Numbered from the stretch's first letter, positions 19,494 to 31,839 are shown. The stretch: 64,000 nucleotides of DNA from Phanerochaete sordida (GCA_019973155.2 BPQB01000002.1:1054001-1118000), one strand, 5' to 3'. The notes: generated from the sequence alone by a model not told the origin. Program-made: numbers and translations.

Positions 19494-21410
19494 CTACCAG
19501 TTGAAATCTTGCCCAAAATCCTGAGAAAAGTCCTGCTGCAAGTCTTGCGCAAAGGATGCTGTGGGGTTTCCGCCCATTCCATCGTTCTGCCAGCCATCGT
19601 CGAAAGTTGTTCCCCGATCAAAACCAGCACTGGAGTTCCTGAAGGAGTCGTTGTCTCCATTCTGCCAGCCTCCACCAAAGTTTGGGTCTTGGTCGAGATC
19701 CTCAGCGGTGTCTGCAAATGCATCGGAGCAGCCACCACCAACGTCCTCATCGTACCCGAGGGTGTCCACGACTGGAGTGCTGAGCACTTGGTCCTAACAC
19801 GACGGCAGCAAAACAGCAATGAGAAACCGGGGTATATCCCTTAGTTGAGCGCGGTCATACCTCGTTGTACAAAATGCCCAGCACGGGCTCGGAGTGGTTA
19901 TCCTCCCACCAGTTTTCTAGTATCCTCAGATATTTCCTCTTCATCTTGCGCTCGGATCGCAGGCTTTGGAAATGGTCTTGCGCTGCCTGGATCATCCTTT
20001 CCCTATATATATTCGCGCGTAAGCTGCTATTCCATCCACTCAAGAAAGGACCTTCACTTAATGCAGTGCAGCAGATCTTCGTGCGTTGCTCCCCAGTTAT
20101 TTCCTAGATCGATATATGATAATCACAGAAGACTGTAGCCATGGGCCCCTTACTGAATTCGTCTATGAACGCCTGTCCAAGAGGGTTAAAATTGTGGCTG
20201 AACAAGTTTCCGGAGCTACGCACCTTCACAAAGAAACCACCAGACTCAGCAAGGCTGAGCGAAGAATGAGGGTCTTGGCAGGCTGCCCAGGACACCTGGT
20301 AGCAACCCTCAGTAACAATTGCCTCGCGAGCTCGACAGAGCGTTCACTGACCACAATGGTAGGGTCTTCGTCGTAGTCGCTCCCACCTGTAATAATGGAA
20401 GCGGATCAGCCATGTTTCAACCAGTGTTGATCCTCATCTCGCGGTACCTGTCATGAGCTTGCTCATCGTCAGTTTCGGTTTGTGAATCGGCATGGTCCCA
20501 TCTTCGGAGTCTGTGAGATCATCATCGGGGTATGTGGGAACAACGTCGGGATCCGTATAGCTGTACTGCAGATCTGTATAGGGTTCAGTCGACGACCTTC
20601 ACATCGCCATAAATAATATTTACCTGCACCAGTACCGGAATGGCAGCAGTCGAGGAGAATCTACAATGGAGCATAATCTATCCGACGCTCAGAGACCGGT
20701 CAAAGGCGAGAGCGCACAGTGAGGGTCGCTCCCGGGGGAACTTTGTCCACCAGCTCTTCCTTGATCCACTACAATGTCATCAGACAATTTATCCGCGAAC
20801 GGAAGGTACGCAAATCCTCACATCGTCGATGATAATGTTCTCTGCGTCGGTGAGATCATGGTTGGGTCTTGCGTCGGCGGGCCAGATGGCTGCAGTCGTA
20901 TCAGCGATGGCTCTTCCACGAATTCGAGGCAGCAGACCTTCGTCTTTATGGTCAGCCTCGTTTCCTCTTACCCTTTCTGTCCTCTGCGAGCCATGGCCAG
21001 AGACTGGTATGCCCGTGAGTTAGTGTCGTTCGGACCATAGATGGGTTTAAGACGCACAGTGGAAGACCAGATGGTCTCCTCTCTTGGCCCCAGCGACCAG
21101 ATATTGCAAGGCATACATCTGCGAAAGTTACGTGACACTCTAAACAGGTGATGATGGCACAAACCATGTTGGATTTGCTTGGATACAGAGGATGATTAGG
21201 AGCAACATCGTCCCTAAGCGTGACTATGTCCCTGAATCCCAGAGATTCTGGGCAGATGCTTGTGAGCGACATTCTATACTATCGGACACAGTACTAGTAC
21301 TGACCGAGAAAGGCCTTGATGTCCTCAACGTCCTGGTACGCGCTCCCCAGTTGCTGCTCGAGAGGGAGAGCGCGATATTGAACGCCAATCAGGACAGCCT
21401 TCTTCGCCAT
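19494..21410 (-). CDS. Metacaspase 1, caspase-fold Cys protease with Gly/Asp/Gln-rich tail
   Basis: Peptidase family C14B; metacaspases cleave after Arg or Lys and act in stress, proteostasis and cell death. The ATG at 21410 starts MAKKAVLIGVQYRALP, so there is no long prodomain. Next come the GSAYQDVEDIKAFL block, GFRDIVTLRDDV with the PLYPSK segment, and GDHLVFHC. The catalytic His is in SGHGSQ and the catalytic Cys in LLDCCHSGTGA (near 20640). The p10-like part has SWAACQDPHSSLSL and AFIDEF, and ends with the helix LRILENWWEDNHSEPVLGIL. After one more intron an unusual tail of about 85 residues begins, with GGGWQNGDN and FDDGWQNDG repeats and a last stretch in which Phe alternates with Gln/Asp. 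Many short introns. The related gene at 22157 lies in the same orientation just upstream. Confidence 0.85.
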
Positions 21411-22156
21411 TGCGTGGGTAGAGCACCGGATAGACTGGGAGCCTCTGGGCGGACAAAGTTGGGTATCCAACCACTCTTAACTTATACACAGCTGGAGGGT
21501 GCTGTGCTGTCGTCCATCACGGCTGTGGCTTCGATGCGTTCCTTCCACCCTGTGCTTATCTGTGGGGACATGACATGTGAGAGTACATCGGTGACAGCAC
21601 AGCGGCTAACTTACAGTTCACGACTAGGGTCCTGCCCCGCAGGCAGCGGAGCTCGAGACTTCGTTCAAAGCTAATAACGTCTCCAGAAAAGGAGCGTGTT
21701 AGAAAGAGCCAAGCCATACGTGGACGGCGATGTATGTCTGATGCAAAAAATGTGAAACCCAACGCATTGCACTTCAAGTTGAAACAATTCTATCGGTCAA
21801 ACGCTTAGGTGGGCAAGTCTCCATGCGACGGTCGCGCCCCATGTTCGCTGAATGCCACGATACGAAGCACCACACTCGCTCTACCTGATGCGACCAGTCG
21901 CACGATACGACTGCCTCTCGAACGCTTCTTGAAGATCGTTCATGGAGCAGCTTACCTCGTGGCGCTTGTGGGGCAAACTGGGGCGAGGCAGCACGGAGAT
22001 GAACGTTCATTGATCTCTGAAGCGATGCCTTCCCACGAAACAGACCATCTCACCCACGTTCGAAAGATTCATACGCAAAGGCCGCGGAGTGGCGATATCA
22101 CTGGCGATCGGCCTCCGTCCGCACCGTGTCTCGAGGGTGCAGTTGCTTGCGCCGAT
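21411..22156. other. Interval between metacaspases 1 and 2
   Basis: Holds the promoter of metacaspase 1, with a weak TATA-like GTATAAG (minus strand) near 21485, and the 3' flank of metacaspase 2. No gene is seen. Confidence 0.5.
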
Positions 22157-23779
22157 CTATGGATCCACCGCTCGTTCTGCTCCAAAAGTGCCCGCCACCG
22201 CCGAAGCAAGCACCTCGCCCTAGCCAAATTATTCAGATCGCGCCCAATCGCCAGCATCAAACATCCCAGACGCACCTCGTCGTTCAGAATCCCCAGCACA
22301 GGCTCGGACTGCGCGTCCTCCCACCAGTCCTGGAGCCGCTCGAAGTGCTCGCCGAGCTCGGCGCGCTTGCTCTCGAGGTGGGCCTGCGCCGTCTGCAGCA
22401 TGTCGTCCCTGCGAGCCGCGGCGCAGTCAGCACGGATCTGTGGGTCAGGGAAGGGCGACTTGACTTCATGCTGTGCAGCAGGTCGCTGTGCGAGGCGGCT
22501 GGGTCTGCGCCTGTGTGCGATTGTCAGAGAAGTAGTGGGGAGAGGTGAAGGGAGGCGTACAGTACGCTTTGATGAACGCCTGCCAAAGCCGCTCAGCGCA
22601 CGTTGAGGCGTAGGGGCGGAGCGACGTACCTTGACGAAGTACCCTCCGGACTCCGAAAAGCTGATCGTCAGGTGCGGGTCCTGGCAGGCGGCCCAGGAGA
22701 CCTGGCGTGGCGTGTTAGCGTACGCACTGCCAAGAGCGCAGGAAAGGCACTTACCACGACGGCCTCCGCGTTAGCGGGCTCTGGCGCGGATTACGTACGT
22801 TAATATATAGGCACTGCGACCCAAATACGCGCGGAGACGCACCTTTCGTGAGCTTCTTCATCGCAACCTTATGCTTGCTGTGCGGCGGGAGCTCGTCGCC
22901 GTCCGTGTAGGTGTTCGGGAGGTCTTGTATCAAATCAGCCTGCGAAACCAATCCAAGGACGCAGAGCACCCACCGGCCCCCGTGCCAGAGTGGCAGCAGT
23001 CAAGGAAGATCTGCCAGCTCGTGTTGAGCAACTCTGAGGAACGATGGGAGGCGGTCGGGAGACGCACGACGAGCTTCGCTCCCGCTGGGACCTTGTCGAC
23101 AACCTCAGCTTTGATCCACTAGACATCCATGAGCGGGCGGCGGCGGATACCGAAGAGAGAGGCATGCTCACGTCGTCGATGATGGCGCCCCGAGCGTCGG
23201 TCATCTTCTTGTTGGGCACGGCGTCGGCGGGCCAGATCGCTGTGGGCGCGTCAGTGAGATCAGGCCTGGTGCGGGCTGAGCGGCGTACTTTCGTCCATAC
23301 CGTCGGCCTCGTCGCCGTTCTGGTCGCGCGTCTGCGAGCCGTGGCCAGAGACTGTCCTGGCGGTCAGCGAGCGGGCGGTGTGATAGGTCGTGTTGGCGTA
23401 CAGTGGAACACGAGGTGGTCGCCTTCGGTTGCGCCCTCGACTAGTTGGGTCAGTGCGTTCTTCTGTGGAGATGCAGCTCGCACGTTAGAATTAGCCGGGA
23501 GTGGTACCTCGCAGTAGACTCGCCAGGTTCTGTTCGCCTGGGTACTGAGGATCGTCAGCATCGACGTCGTCCTTGAGCTCGGTGATGTTCTCCTCCTCAA
23601 AACCGAGGGTATCTGCACGACAGGACACCGCTGTCAGACAGCACTCGTCGCGGCCGGAGGACGCACTCGCCTATCAGGAAGGCTTTGACGTCGTCCACGT
23701 CCTGATACGCGCTGCCGAGCTGGTGCTTGGCATGGAACGAGTGGTAGTGGATCCCGACGAGCACCGCCTTCTTAGCCAT
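22157..23779 (-). CDS. Metacaspase 2, caspase-fold Cys protease
   Basis: Close paralog of the gene at 19494. It starts MAKKAVLVGIHYHSFHAKHQ at the ATG at 23779, followed by GSAYQDVDDVKAFLIG, GFEEENITELKDDVDADD and PQYPGEQNLASLL. Next are LTQLVEGATEGDHLVFHC, the catalytic His in GHGSQTRDQNGDEADG, a WPADAVPNK block and the catalytic Cys in FLDCCHSGTGAG (near 23010). The C-terminal part has SWAACQDPHLTIS and the helix LQDWWEDAQSEPVLGILNDE. I join this through a GTGCGT...CTAG intron to a short last exon, GEVLASAVAGTFGAERAV plus two residues, stopping at 22157. A longer read-through frame to 22069 is less likely because it crosses a good donor. Both catalytic residues are present, so it should be active. 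It lacks the repeat tail of metacaspase 1. Confidence 0.85.
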
Positions 23780-23829
23780 TCTGCGGGAGAGTCAATGGTT
23801 GCTGAGCTCCTGTAGACTTCAGCGACGCC

Positions 23830-23836
23830 TATATAT
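23830..23836 (-). promoter_or_regulatory. TATA box of metacaspase 2
   Basis: TATATAT on the minus strand lies about 50 bp ahead of the ATG at 23779. Confidence 0.6.
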
Positions 23837-24919
23837 GCGCGATTGGGGGCCCGCAGCGCACTCGCGCTACCCGCTGCCGCCTCCGTTGCTGATCCAGCGT
23901 TGCCCGGCGCCGGGGTTGACAGATGGCCTCCCGCGTCGAAGCGCATCTGACGCTATTGTCCATGCGCACCAGCGTCGGGACAGGCGACCGGAAACTCACG
24001 GTCATTGCCCAGGTGCTTGCTCCGTCGACCACGGGCTTACGGACGCGATATCTGTGCGTCTGCGGAATCTGCGCAGCGCATATAGTCAGCAAAAATACAG
24101 AGGCTGAGGAGCAGGAGCTCGAGGCGACGATACTGACTGTGTGGGGCGTCCGTCTTCGCTGAAAAGCCCGGTCTTCCGTCTTGGGTGAGCTTGGGTGTAG
24201 TTCCCGCTGATACCTCGCGCGTGCCACGGCGCGCGGCTCGCTCGTCCGTCTGGCAGCGTCGTGTCACATATAGAACGTGTTTCGAAGCTGATCCTGGCCA
24301 AAAGAACAATATTAGACGGTGATGTGACAACGATCCTAGGATAGCTCGCCTGATGACGGCGCTGGAACCCAGGGAAACGCTTGACTTGAGCGTCAGCTGA
24401 AAGCCTCGCCGCAGCACGGCTCGGGCAAGTGGACCATCTGAGACTGCCACAGGCGCAGTCAATGTATGCTGGCCTGACAAAGCGTGGTCAGAGGTTGTGC
24501 TGTCAAGTAAGCCAACTCTACCCACCGAAGGCTGACTATGACCGACGACCACGGCGTGACGACCAAGCCGAATGACGCGAAGGCGAATGACCCTCGCATT
24601 GCGCCCGACGACTTCAGAATAGTACAGAGGCAGCAGGCTCACATGCGAGTGTCTGCACGAGGCAGACGATGACGTCGGTCAATGCCCCAGGAACCCCGGA
24701 TCGCCGACAGAGACGGCGCGCAGCGCGTAAACAGAGAGCCAGCCGAAGCGGAGGCAATACTGGGGAGAGCCAGGTGATCGTGGGCGTGGGCATGGCGACG
24801 CGCGCGTTTTCATTAAACCCCGCTAGCGGTGCAACCCCGGAAAACTCGGAGATTCGCGACGGAGGAAGCGAAGGACCAATAGGGACCACCACAAACCTCC
24901 GCAGCGGGCAGAACGAAGG

Positions 24920-25397
24920 TGCCGGGTAGTCTCGTTCCCATCCATTCTGGCACGCACGGGCGATGCCGGCGGAACGCGGGGCGGACTTCGAAAAACCGAA
25001 GTGCGTTCCTGTGCCAGAATGTCTGGTGAGAATCGCTTCGGCGGGGGGGTGTCGGTGGCACGTGATCCCCGGAGCCGCGGTCCCGCCGCCCGTGGGCGGT
25101 GGTCCGTTTTCGCGTCGACCGCGCTGGAAAGGCTCTCACACACGTAAAGAATGCACTTGTATAGTATAGATGACATCTAGTGAGCAGAAAGGAGGCTGCA
25201 GAACGACGAGTAAGCGGGACTCTACGAACCGCGCGGGGCGTGCTCAGGTCACGTGCCACCGATGCCCCCCCGCCGAAGCGATTGTCACCAGACGCTCTAG
25301 CAGTGAACGCACTTCGTTTTTTCGAAGTCCGACGCGTTCACCGCTCGGCCACGCCCGAGTGTCGCTGAGGGCGGATGGGAACGAGACTAGGTGCCGG
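24920..25397. repeat. Large inverted repeat, arms of about 150 bp
   Basis: The left arm (about 24920-25066) and the reverse complement of the right arm (about 25247-25397) share long stretches: TAGTCTCGTTCCCATCC, CGGACTTCGAAAAA followed by CGAAGTGCGTTC, then GTCTGGTGA, AATCGCTTCGGCGGGGGGG and CGGTGGCACGTGA. Arms differ by scattered substitutions. The ~180-bp centre shows no frame. It may be a MITE-like non-autonomous transposon or a diverged inverted duplication; a transcript across it would fold into a long hairpin. Confidence 0.75.
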
Positions 25398-26058
25398 GAG
25401 GGACGCAGAGGCGCGTCCAGGTCCAGGCTGCGTCGAAATGTGACTGTGTGGCAAGGCGCAATGGGTCATGTGTGCTTACGGTTGGCGGCCGACGCAGCAT
25501 GCGTGCACGCTGGTCGAGAGTGTTCAGAGCACTATATCAAAACGTACGCGGGGTCGCGCGGTATGGGCTGGCCTCGGCGCGGCGGAGGGGGAGGGGGAGC
25601 ATGTGGAAGGGGCAGGGCAGGGTGCGGAGGTGGTGGTCGCCGTCGAGGTCGTGCGAGTGGTCGCGGCGGCGGACACACAGGGACCCACGTGGCGCACGGG
25701 CGGAGGAGAAATGGATCGCGAGATCTGGCGACGGCGATCGACGATGGTCGACGGGCTCTTCGCAGGCGATGCTGTGCTCGCCGTGTTGTGCGCCTCCAGA
25801 GCGGTGGCTCGTCGTGCGCGCGTCGGCGGCAGCGCGGCCTCGACGCCGTGCCCAATGTGCTCGACGCCGTGCGGGGCGACGCTCGGGCCGACTCTGCAGC
25901 GTGCGCCAAGGAGGCCCGCGGTGTGGGACTATTTCTAGAATGTCGGCCGCGGCGCGCTGGCCACCCTCGGTCATGCCCTCCGCTGTCCGCTTTCCCGATC
26001 GACGCCAACCCATATCTTGTCCTCCACGCTGCGTCCTAACCATCGCGCCAACCCCGTA

Positions 26059-26066
26059 CATATACC
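26059..26066 (+). promoter_or_regulatory. TATA-like element of P450 gene 1
   Basis: CATATACC lies 67 bp ahead of the ATG at 26126. Confidence 0.45.
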
Positions 26067-26125
26067 AGATGCCGCCTCCCTCGCACAACGCCTCCCATTG
26101 ACCCCGCCCTCCTCCCACAGCCGAC

Positions 26126-28393
26126 ATGGACAGCCGGCTGTTTCTCGCCCTCGCAGTCTCTGCCCTCGTCGCCCTGCGCAGCTGGATGCGCTTTCGACGC
26201 GCTGTTCACGCTGTATCGTACGTGCCTGGCCCCTGTGACTGAGTTCGCCCACTTCGATCTTCTCAGGAACCACCCCGGTTATCGCACACTGCTGAACACG
26301 CTTGGACCCATCGAGAACTTCTTCCCCCGCATACCGTATGTTACCCCAGGCGCCTTCCACATGTGGACGCGCAAACACCGCGACTTTGAGGAGCATGGCT
26401 GGGATGTCATAACCTATGTGCGTGCCGTCTGCTTCGAGCCTCCGTCTCGCTCATGCTCGCACCAGGTCGCCGCTTTCATCGGAAGCAAAACAAACTTTTA
26501 CGTCGCAGACGCAGAAGCCATCAAGGCACGCCCCTTCTCCCCGTTCACACTCACCTTCTGACCCCAGCGCAGGAAATCACGACCCACCGCTCCCGCTTCC
26601 CGAAGCCGGTCGAGCAGTACCGCGTCCTCACCTTCTTCGGCGGGAACATCGTCGCGAGCGAGGGCGACGAGTGGAAGCGCTACCGCAAGATCGCCGCGCC
26701 CGCGTTCTCCGAGGTGCGCCCCCCCTGCGTCCGCGGCGCGCGGCGCTCACGCCGCGTGCGCAGCGCAACAACCGGCTCGTGTGGGACGAGACGCGGCTCG
26801 TCATGCAGGACCTCTTCGCGCACGTGTGGGGCGACCGCGCGGAGGTGCGCGTCGCGCACGCCGTCGACATCACGCTCCCGGTGCGTGTGCCCGCGCCCGC
26901 TGTATGCGCGTCAGCTCACACTGGCCATCACGTCGTGCGGCCCCTGTGCGCCCGAACCTTGCGTCTGTTCTTCTCTTTTTGATCCTGCTCCGCCCACCCT
27001 GCACGCGCGTCCGCACACGGCAGATCGCGCTTTTCGTCATCGGCAGCGCGGGCTTCGGCCGGCGCATCGCCTGGCGCGACGAGGACGCCGTGCCGCCCGG
27101 GCACACGCTGACCTTCAAGGTGCGCCTCCCCCACCCGAATCGGCGTTCGCCGTGCGCTGACCGGGAGCAGGAGGCGCTGCACACGGTGTCCGAGCACGTC
27201 TTCGTGCGGCTGCTCATTCCCGACTGGCTGCTGCGCGCGGCGCCGACGGCGCGCCTCGCGCGCATCCGCGACGCGTTCGCCGAGCTCGAGCTCTACATGC
27301 ACGAGATGATCGCCGCGCGCCGCGCCGGCGCCGGCGCGGACAAGGAGGCGCGCGACGACCTCTTCGGCGGGCTCCTCGACGCGAACGACGACGATGACGC
27401 GCGGCTGCAGGATTCGGAGCTCATCGGTGCGTTCCGATGGGTTCCTCCATGGAGTAACAGGCTGAGGTGTTGACGCTGGGCGCATACAGGGAATATGTTC
27501 ATCTTCATGCTGGCAGGTGCGTCGCGGCGCTGCTCTCGTGTGGCGGAGGCTGACTGAGTGCCGCAGGACACGAGGTGCGCATGGAGCCGACGTGCCGGGC
27601 GACGTGATGCTGACGCCGGTGTGCAGACGTCCGCGCATACACTCTGCTACATGCTCGCGCTGCTCGCGATGCACCCCGAGGAGCAGGAGAAGCTGTACGA
27701 GAGCATCAAAGAAGTCTGCCGCGACGGCCGGCTGCCCGAGTACGAGGACCTCCGGTCGCTGTCCTACTGCGAAGCGTGCGGGCAACCTTCATCTTTCTTC
27801 CGCTCGTGCCTCCTGACGTGAGCGCATATAGTGTCCTGTACGAGACACTACGCATGTTCCCGCCAGTCCACAGCATCCCGAAGAGCGTCGCCGAAGACAC
27901 CGCCATCACAATCACGAACGCCGCCGGCGCGCGCACGACGGTGCCCATGCCGAAGGGCTCGAGCATCTCCCTGCACACGCCGGGCCTGCACTACAACCGT
28001 ACGCTCCCCCACCCCTCATCCCCGCCTCCCACTCACCTCCCACCCAGCGCGCTACTGGGCAGACCCACACACCTTCCGCCCCGCGCGCTTCCTCGCCGAC
28101 TGGCCGCGCGACGCGTTCCTGCCGTTCAGCGCGGGCCCGCGCGCGTGCCTCGGCCGCCGCTTCAGCGAGACGGAGATCGTCGCCGCGGCCGCGATGCTCG
28201 TGCTGCGCTACCGCGTCGAGGTGCCGCCCGACCCGCGGTTCGTGGGCGAGAGCTGGCAGGCGCGCTTCGAGCGCGTCATGCAGAGCCGGCCGGGCGTGAC
28301 GATGACGTGAGTGCTTCTCGTGCTGGTGGAGGGGCTGCACTGATTTGGGGCGACAGGCCGCTCCATGTCCCGCTCGTCTTCAAGCTGCGGTAG
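26126..28393 (+). CDS. Cytochrome P450 monooxygenase 1
   Basis: Membrane-anchored haem monooxygenase, about 520 residues, in ten or more exons with short introns. The ATG at 26126 starts MDSRLFLALAVSALVALRSW, the N-terminal ER anchor. Recognisable blocks follow: HPGYRTLLNTLGP, FPRIPYVTPG, RSRFPKPVEQY, a helix-C WKRYRKIAAPAFSE, and NRLVWDETRLVMQDLF. The I-helix oxygen-binding motif is AGHETSAHTL, split by introns. The ExxR pair is in ETLRMFPPV, followed by PKGSSISLHTPGLHYN. The PERF-type motif is FRPARF, the haem loop FSAGPRACLGRRF carries the Cys ligand, and the product ends VFKLR. Overall it resembles the CYP4-like side of fungal P450s; subfamily and substrate are not assigned. A second P450 of the same lineage follows in tandem on the same strand. 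Confidence 0.92.
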
Positions 28394-29144
28394 CACCCCG
28401 CCGACGCTTCGCACGCGAGACCGCCGCGAGCCACCGCACTGCGCACCGGAGCCCCGCGCCCCCCGCGCCGCCGGCGCAGGTGCCCCTCCCGCCTCGGCGC
28501 CGCCCGCCCACGCAGCGCGGAGAGATGCACGCTCCGCGGGGGCACCAGGGCCACGTCGCTCGCATAGATAGCCACCCCGCCTGTCCCCCTATAGACGCAC
28601 GAATGCAGAAATACGGATGCCCGAAACGCGTGACGCGGCGCGGCCCTGCAGCCTTGTGGCGTAGCGCCGCCGCCTCAGGGGCGCGCCTCCGCGAGGCGGG
28701 AGTCGGAGCACCGCCGTGCGCAGCGGAAGAGTGCGAATGGAGTGCGGCAGCGCGGCGGGCCCAGTGTGGCGGGCGCAACAGATGTTCACGCGTCCCCGAG
28801 ACCGCCGAGGCGGCGGCTTCCCAGGGCCTGCTTCCGCGGGCGCGGGCGTGGGTGCGGCGGGCCCTTCGCGGCACAAGCTTGCACCTGGCATGACTCTGGC
28901 AGAACTTTCGCGGGCACACGGGCATTGCCAATCGGCCGTGTGCACCAGCACCGTTTTCGGCGGCTCGTCGGCGTGCGCGCTGCTGGCCTGGGAGGCACGC
29001 GTGGCAGGCCGTGCGACGAATTCGCCGCGGCGGACCAGGCGGGCCCGGGGACAATGCTAAAATGGGGGCTGAGAAGAGGTGTGTGTCTCAGGCATCTTGT
29101 TGGTGCCCTCCGCCCGACTCGTTCCGCCGTCACTGTTGTCGGTA
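28394..29144. other. Interval between the two P450 genes
   Basis: Very GC-rich and without a supported gene. It holds the promoter of P450 2, with a weak TATA-like CTAAAAT near 29056. Confidence 0.5.
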
Positions 29145-31404
29145 ATGGCACTCGTCCTCTGGCTCCTCGCCGCCGCCGTCGCGTACCATGGCGTCTCACG
29201 CGCCGTGCAGTTCAGGAAGCTGCTCGCGCAGATCAGGTGCGCGCACTCACTCTGCTCGGAGAGTGGAGGCTCACGATGCACGGCCGCAGGCACCATCCTG
29301 GCCTGCGGCTCGTCGCGAACCTCTACGGCGCGGTGTCGTTCTTCGTCCCGTTCCGCATCCCGTACATCATTCCGGGCCCGAACTTTCTCTTCAAGACCAA
29401 GCACGCGCTGCTCGCGCGGCACGGGCTCGACGTCGTCACCAGCGTGCGCTCTGCCCCCGCGATAGTGCGCCGCGGTCCAGCTGACTGCGCGCCAGGTCTC
29501 GAGCCACCCCCTCCGCGCCGTGTTCGTCGTCGCGGACCCCGCGATTCTGCGCGTGAGTACCTCGTGTGTGTGTTCGGTGTTTGAAGATCGAAGTACTGAC
29601 GCGCGCGACACAGGACATGACCGCGGCGCGCTCGCGCTTCCCGAAGCCGGTCGCGATCTACGGGACGCTCTCGCTGTACGGCCCGAACATCGTGGCGTCG
29701 GAGCACGACGAGTGGAAGCGCTACCGCAGGATATGCTCGCCGAGTTTCTCTGAGGTGCGTAGGCTGCGCCGATCTGTCACCCAGGAAATGCGCTGATGTC
29801 CCATGCAGAGGAATAATCGGCTGGTGTGGGAAGAGACCGTCCGCGTCATGACGGAGCTCTTCGATCTTTGGGCGGACAAGGACGAGATCGTTGACGACGA
29901 CGTGGTGACCTTGACCGTGACCGTGCGTACCCTGACATAATGCACGACTAACGCCTCACTCGATGGACCAGATCGCGCTGTACGTGATCAGCTCGGCGGG
30001 TTTTGGCCAGCAAATTTCGTGGAAAGTGGGCGACGAGCGGCCTGAAGGCTACGAGATGTCGTTCAAGGTATTACACTATTTGTCCCATGGGATTGTGCTT
30101 TTAACGAGCATTGCTTTCTCGAGGATGCCATTTACTACATGTCTACCGGCGTGTTCATCAAGGTCGCGACGCCGGCCTGGTTGCTGAACCTCGGCCTCAC
30201 TGAGAAGATGCGCAAAACAAACACTGCGTTCAAAGAGCTCGGAGTGGGTAGCCGCGTTTCTGCGGTGATTACATTTGAAGCTAATGGATTCTCAGATGCA
30301 TATGGCTGACATGATCAAGAAACGACGCGAGTCAAAAGAGAAAGAAGAGAGATTTGATTTGCTCAATGGTTTGCTTGACGCAAACGAGGAAGAAGCTGAT
30401 CTCAAGCTGACCGATGTGGAACTTATGGGTGAGCGTCCGAGTGCTGTAGAGACCTCATAAGGCTAACCAGTCTATCTCAGGCAATATATTTATTTTCTTG
30501 ATCGCAGGTATGTTACGCGGACATGTTGCTGAACCCTTCTCACTCATATCTTGGCATAGGACACGAAGTATGTCGTTTATACGTGCTACCAACCTCTCTA
30601 CTGATGAACGATAGACCTCTGGACACACCCTGTGCTACGCCCTCGCACTCCTGGCGCTCTATCCTGACGAGCAAGAGAAGCTATATCAGCACATAAGGAC
30701 AATACAGCCACCTGGCGAGCTTCCCAGATACGAGGATCTCCGGAACTACACCTATGCGCAAGAGTATGTCATGTCTACTGCTTCTCCAGAATCGGACGTG
30801 CTCACCGAGCTACAGTATCCTCTCGGAAACTCTGCGAATGTATCCTTCCGTCGTGGGGATCCCGAAGATCGCGGCGGACGACACCGTCGTCCAAACAACG
30901 AACGCCGCTGGAGAAACGGTAGATGTCTTCATCCCGAAGGGCGCGGACATCGTCTTCGACACTCCAGGGCTGCACTACAACCGTACGTCGCGCCCGAAAC
31001 CCGTTGTCGCCACATCCTGACACAGCCCGCAGCGAAATACTGGAGCGATCCCTACACCTTCTCGCCCGAACGCTTCACGCGCGGCGATTGGCCGCGAGAC
31101 GCGTATCTGCCTTTCAGCGGTGGCGCCCGTGCCTGCCTTGGCCGCCGCTTTGCGGAGATCGAGATCATCGCGGTTCTCGTTCTCATGGTGTCGCGCTTCA
31201 CAATACACATGGAAGACGATGCAAGGCGCGACAGCGAGACTGAGACCCAGAGGAGAGACAGGCTGCTGAAGAGCTCGCCCGGGTTGACATTGACGTGAGT
31301 GCTTGTTATGCTATTCTTGAGCGTTCGAGCGCATGATGGCTGCTAATCGTATGCGTTCAACCAGGCCGAAAGGAGTGTCTCTTACCTTCCGCAGGAGGAA
31401 GTGA
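29145..31404 (+). CDS. Cytochrome P450 monooxygenase 2
   Basis: Tandem paralog of the P450 at 26126 with the same exon plan. The ATG at 29145 begins MALVLWLLAAAVAYHGVS, a membrane anchor. Blocks: HHPGLRLVANLYG, a RIPYIIPGPNFLF segment, RSRFPKPVAIYGTL, WKRYRRICSPSFSE, NRLVWEETVRVM. The I-helix is AGHETSGHTLCYALALLALY across two introns, the ExxR pair is in ETLRMYPSV, then PKGADIVFDTPGLHYN, FSPERF and the haem loop FSGGARACLGRRF. The tail ends GVSLTFRRRK at 31404. The substrate is unknown. The first exons (to about 29940) are as GC-rich as gene 1, while exons from about 30070 on use clearly more A/T and encode Lys/Glu-rich segments such as KKRRESKEKEER. This points to an uneven history after duplication, possibly gene conversion of the 5' half. 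Confidence 0.9.
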
Positions 31405-31839
31405 TCAGGGCGGTGTCTCCCCAGTGCGCTCATGGCAAGGGTCACTTGCGACATGAAAGTATCTTCAAATCTTTTACAACATATTCGGGGCCCGATGATG
31501 ATACCCTTTGGACGATCCGGCGAGTTTAATAAACACCATAGCGCAGACTCAGTTTTGTGAGGGCCGGACTCTGATAAAAAGTATAGTCGCCGCGGCGATC
31601 GTGCGATGCGCAAAGCACGAATAACGTACGCATCCTCTCACGGTCTCTCCCACGCTATTCAGGCTCGAGCGGTCACTCCGGCATTTATGGGGTCGTCTGG
31701 CAAGCTTCCCGTGAATTTCCCTCATAATATGATACAGATTGGAATCTCATACATTGTGTGGCGATGACTAGTGGTACATGCAATGCGTGAATAAATAGGT
31801 ATGCGGAAGCGGGTCATAGTGGATTCATGAGATCTTGAC
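31405..31839. other. Convergent 3' interval (P450 2 and metacaspase 3)
   Basis: AT-richer sequence between two convergent 3' ends; nothing else seen. Confidence 0.6.

Larger units (their letters stand above)
23780..26125. other. Long interval between metacaspase 2 and the P450 pair
   Basis: Contains the metacaspase 2 promoter at the left end, a large imperfect inverted repeat at 24920-25397, and very GC-rich DNA at 25550-25950 that opens several overlapping frames. None has a domain or credible codon pattern. Confidence 0.5.

Noticed and set aside
25170..26127. Several overlapping frames ahead of P450 1
   Set aside because: They disagree on frame and strand, read Arg/Gly-rich, and include one arm of the inverted repeat.
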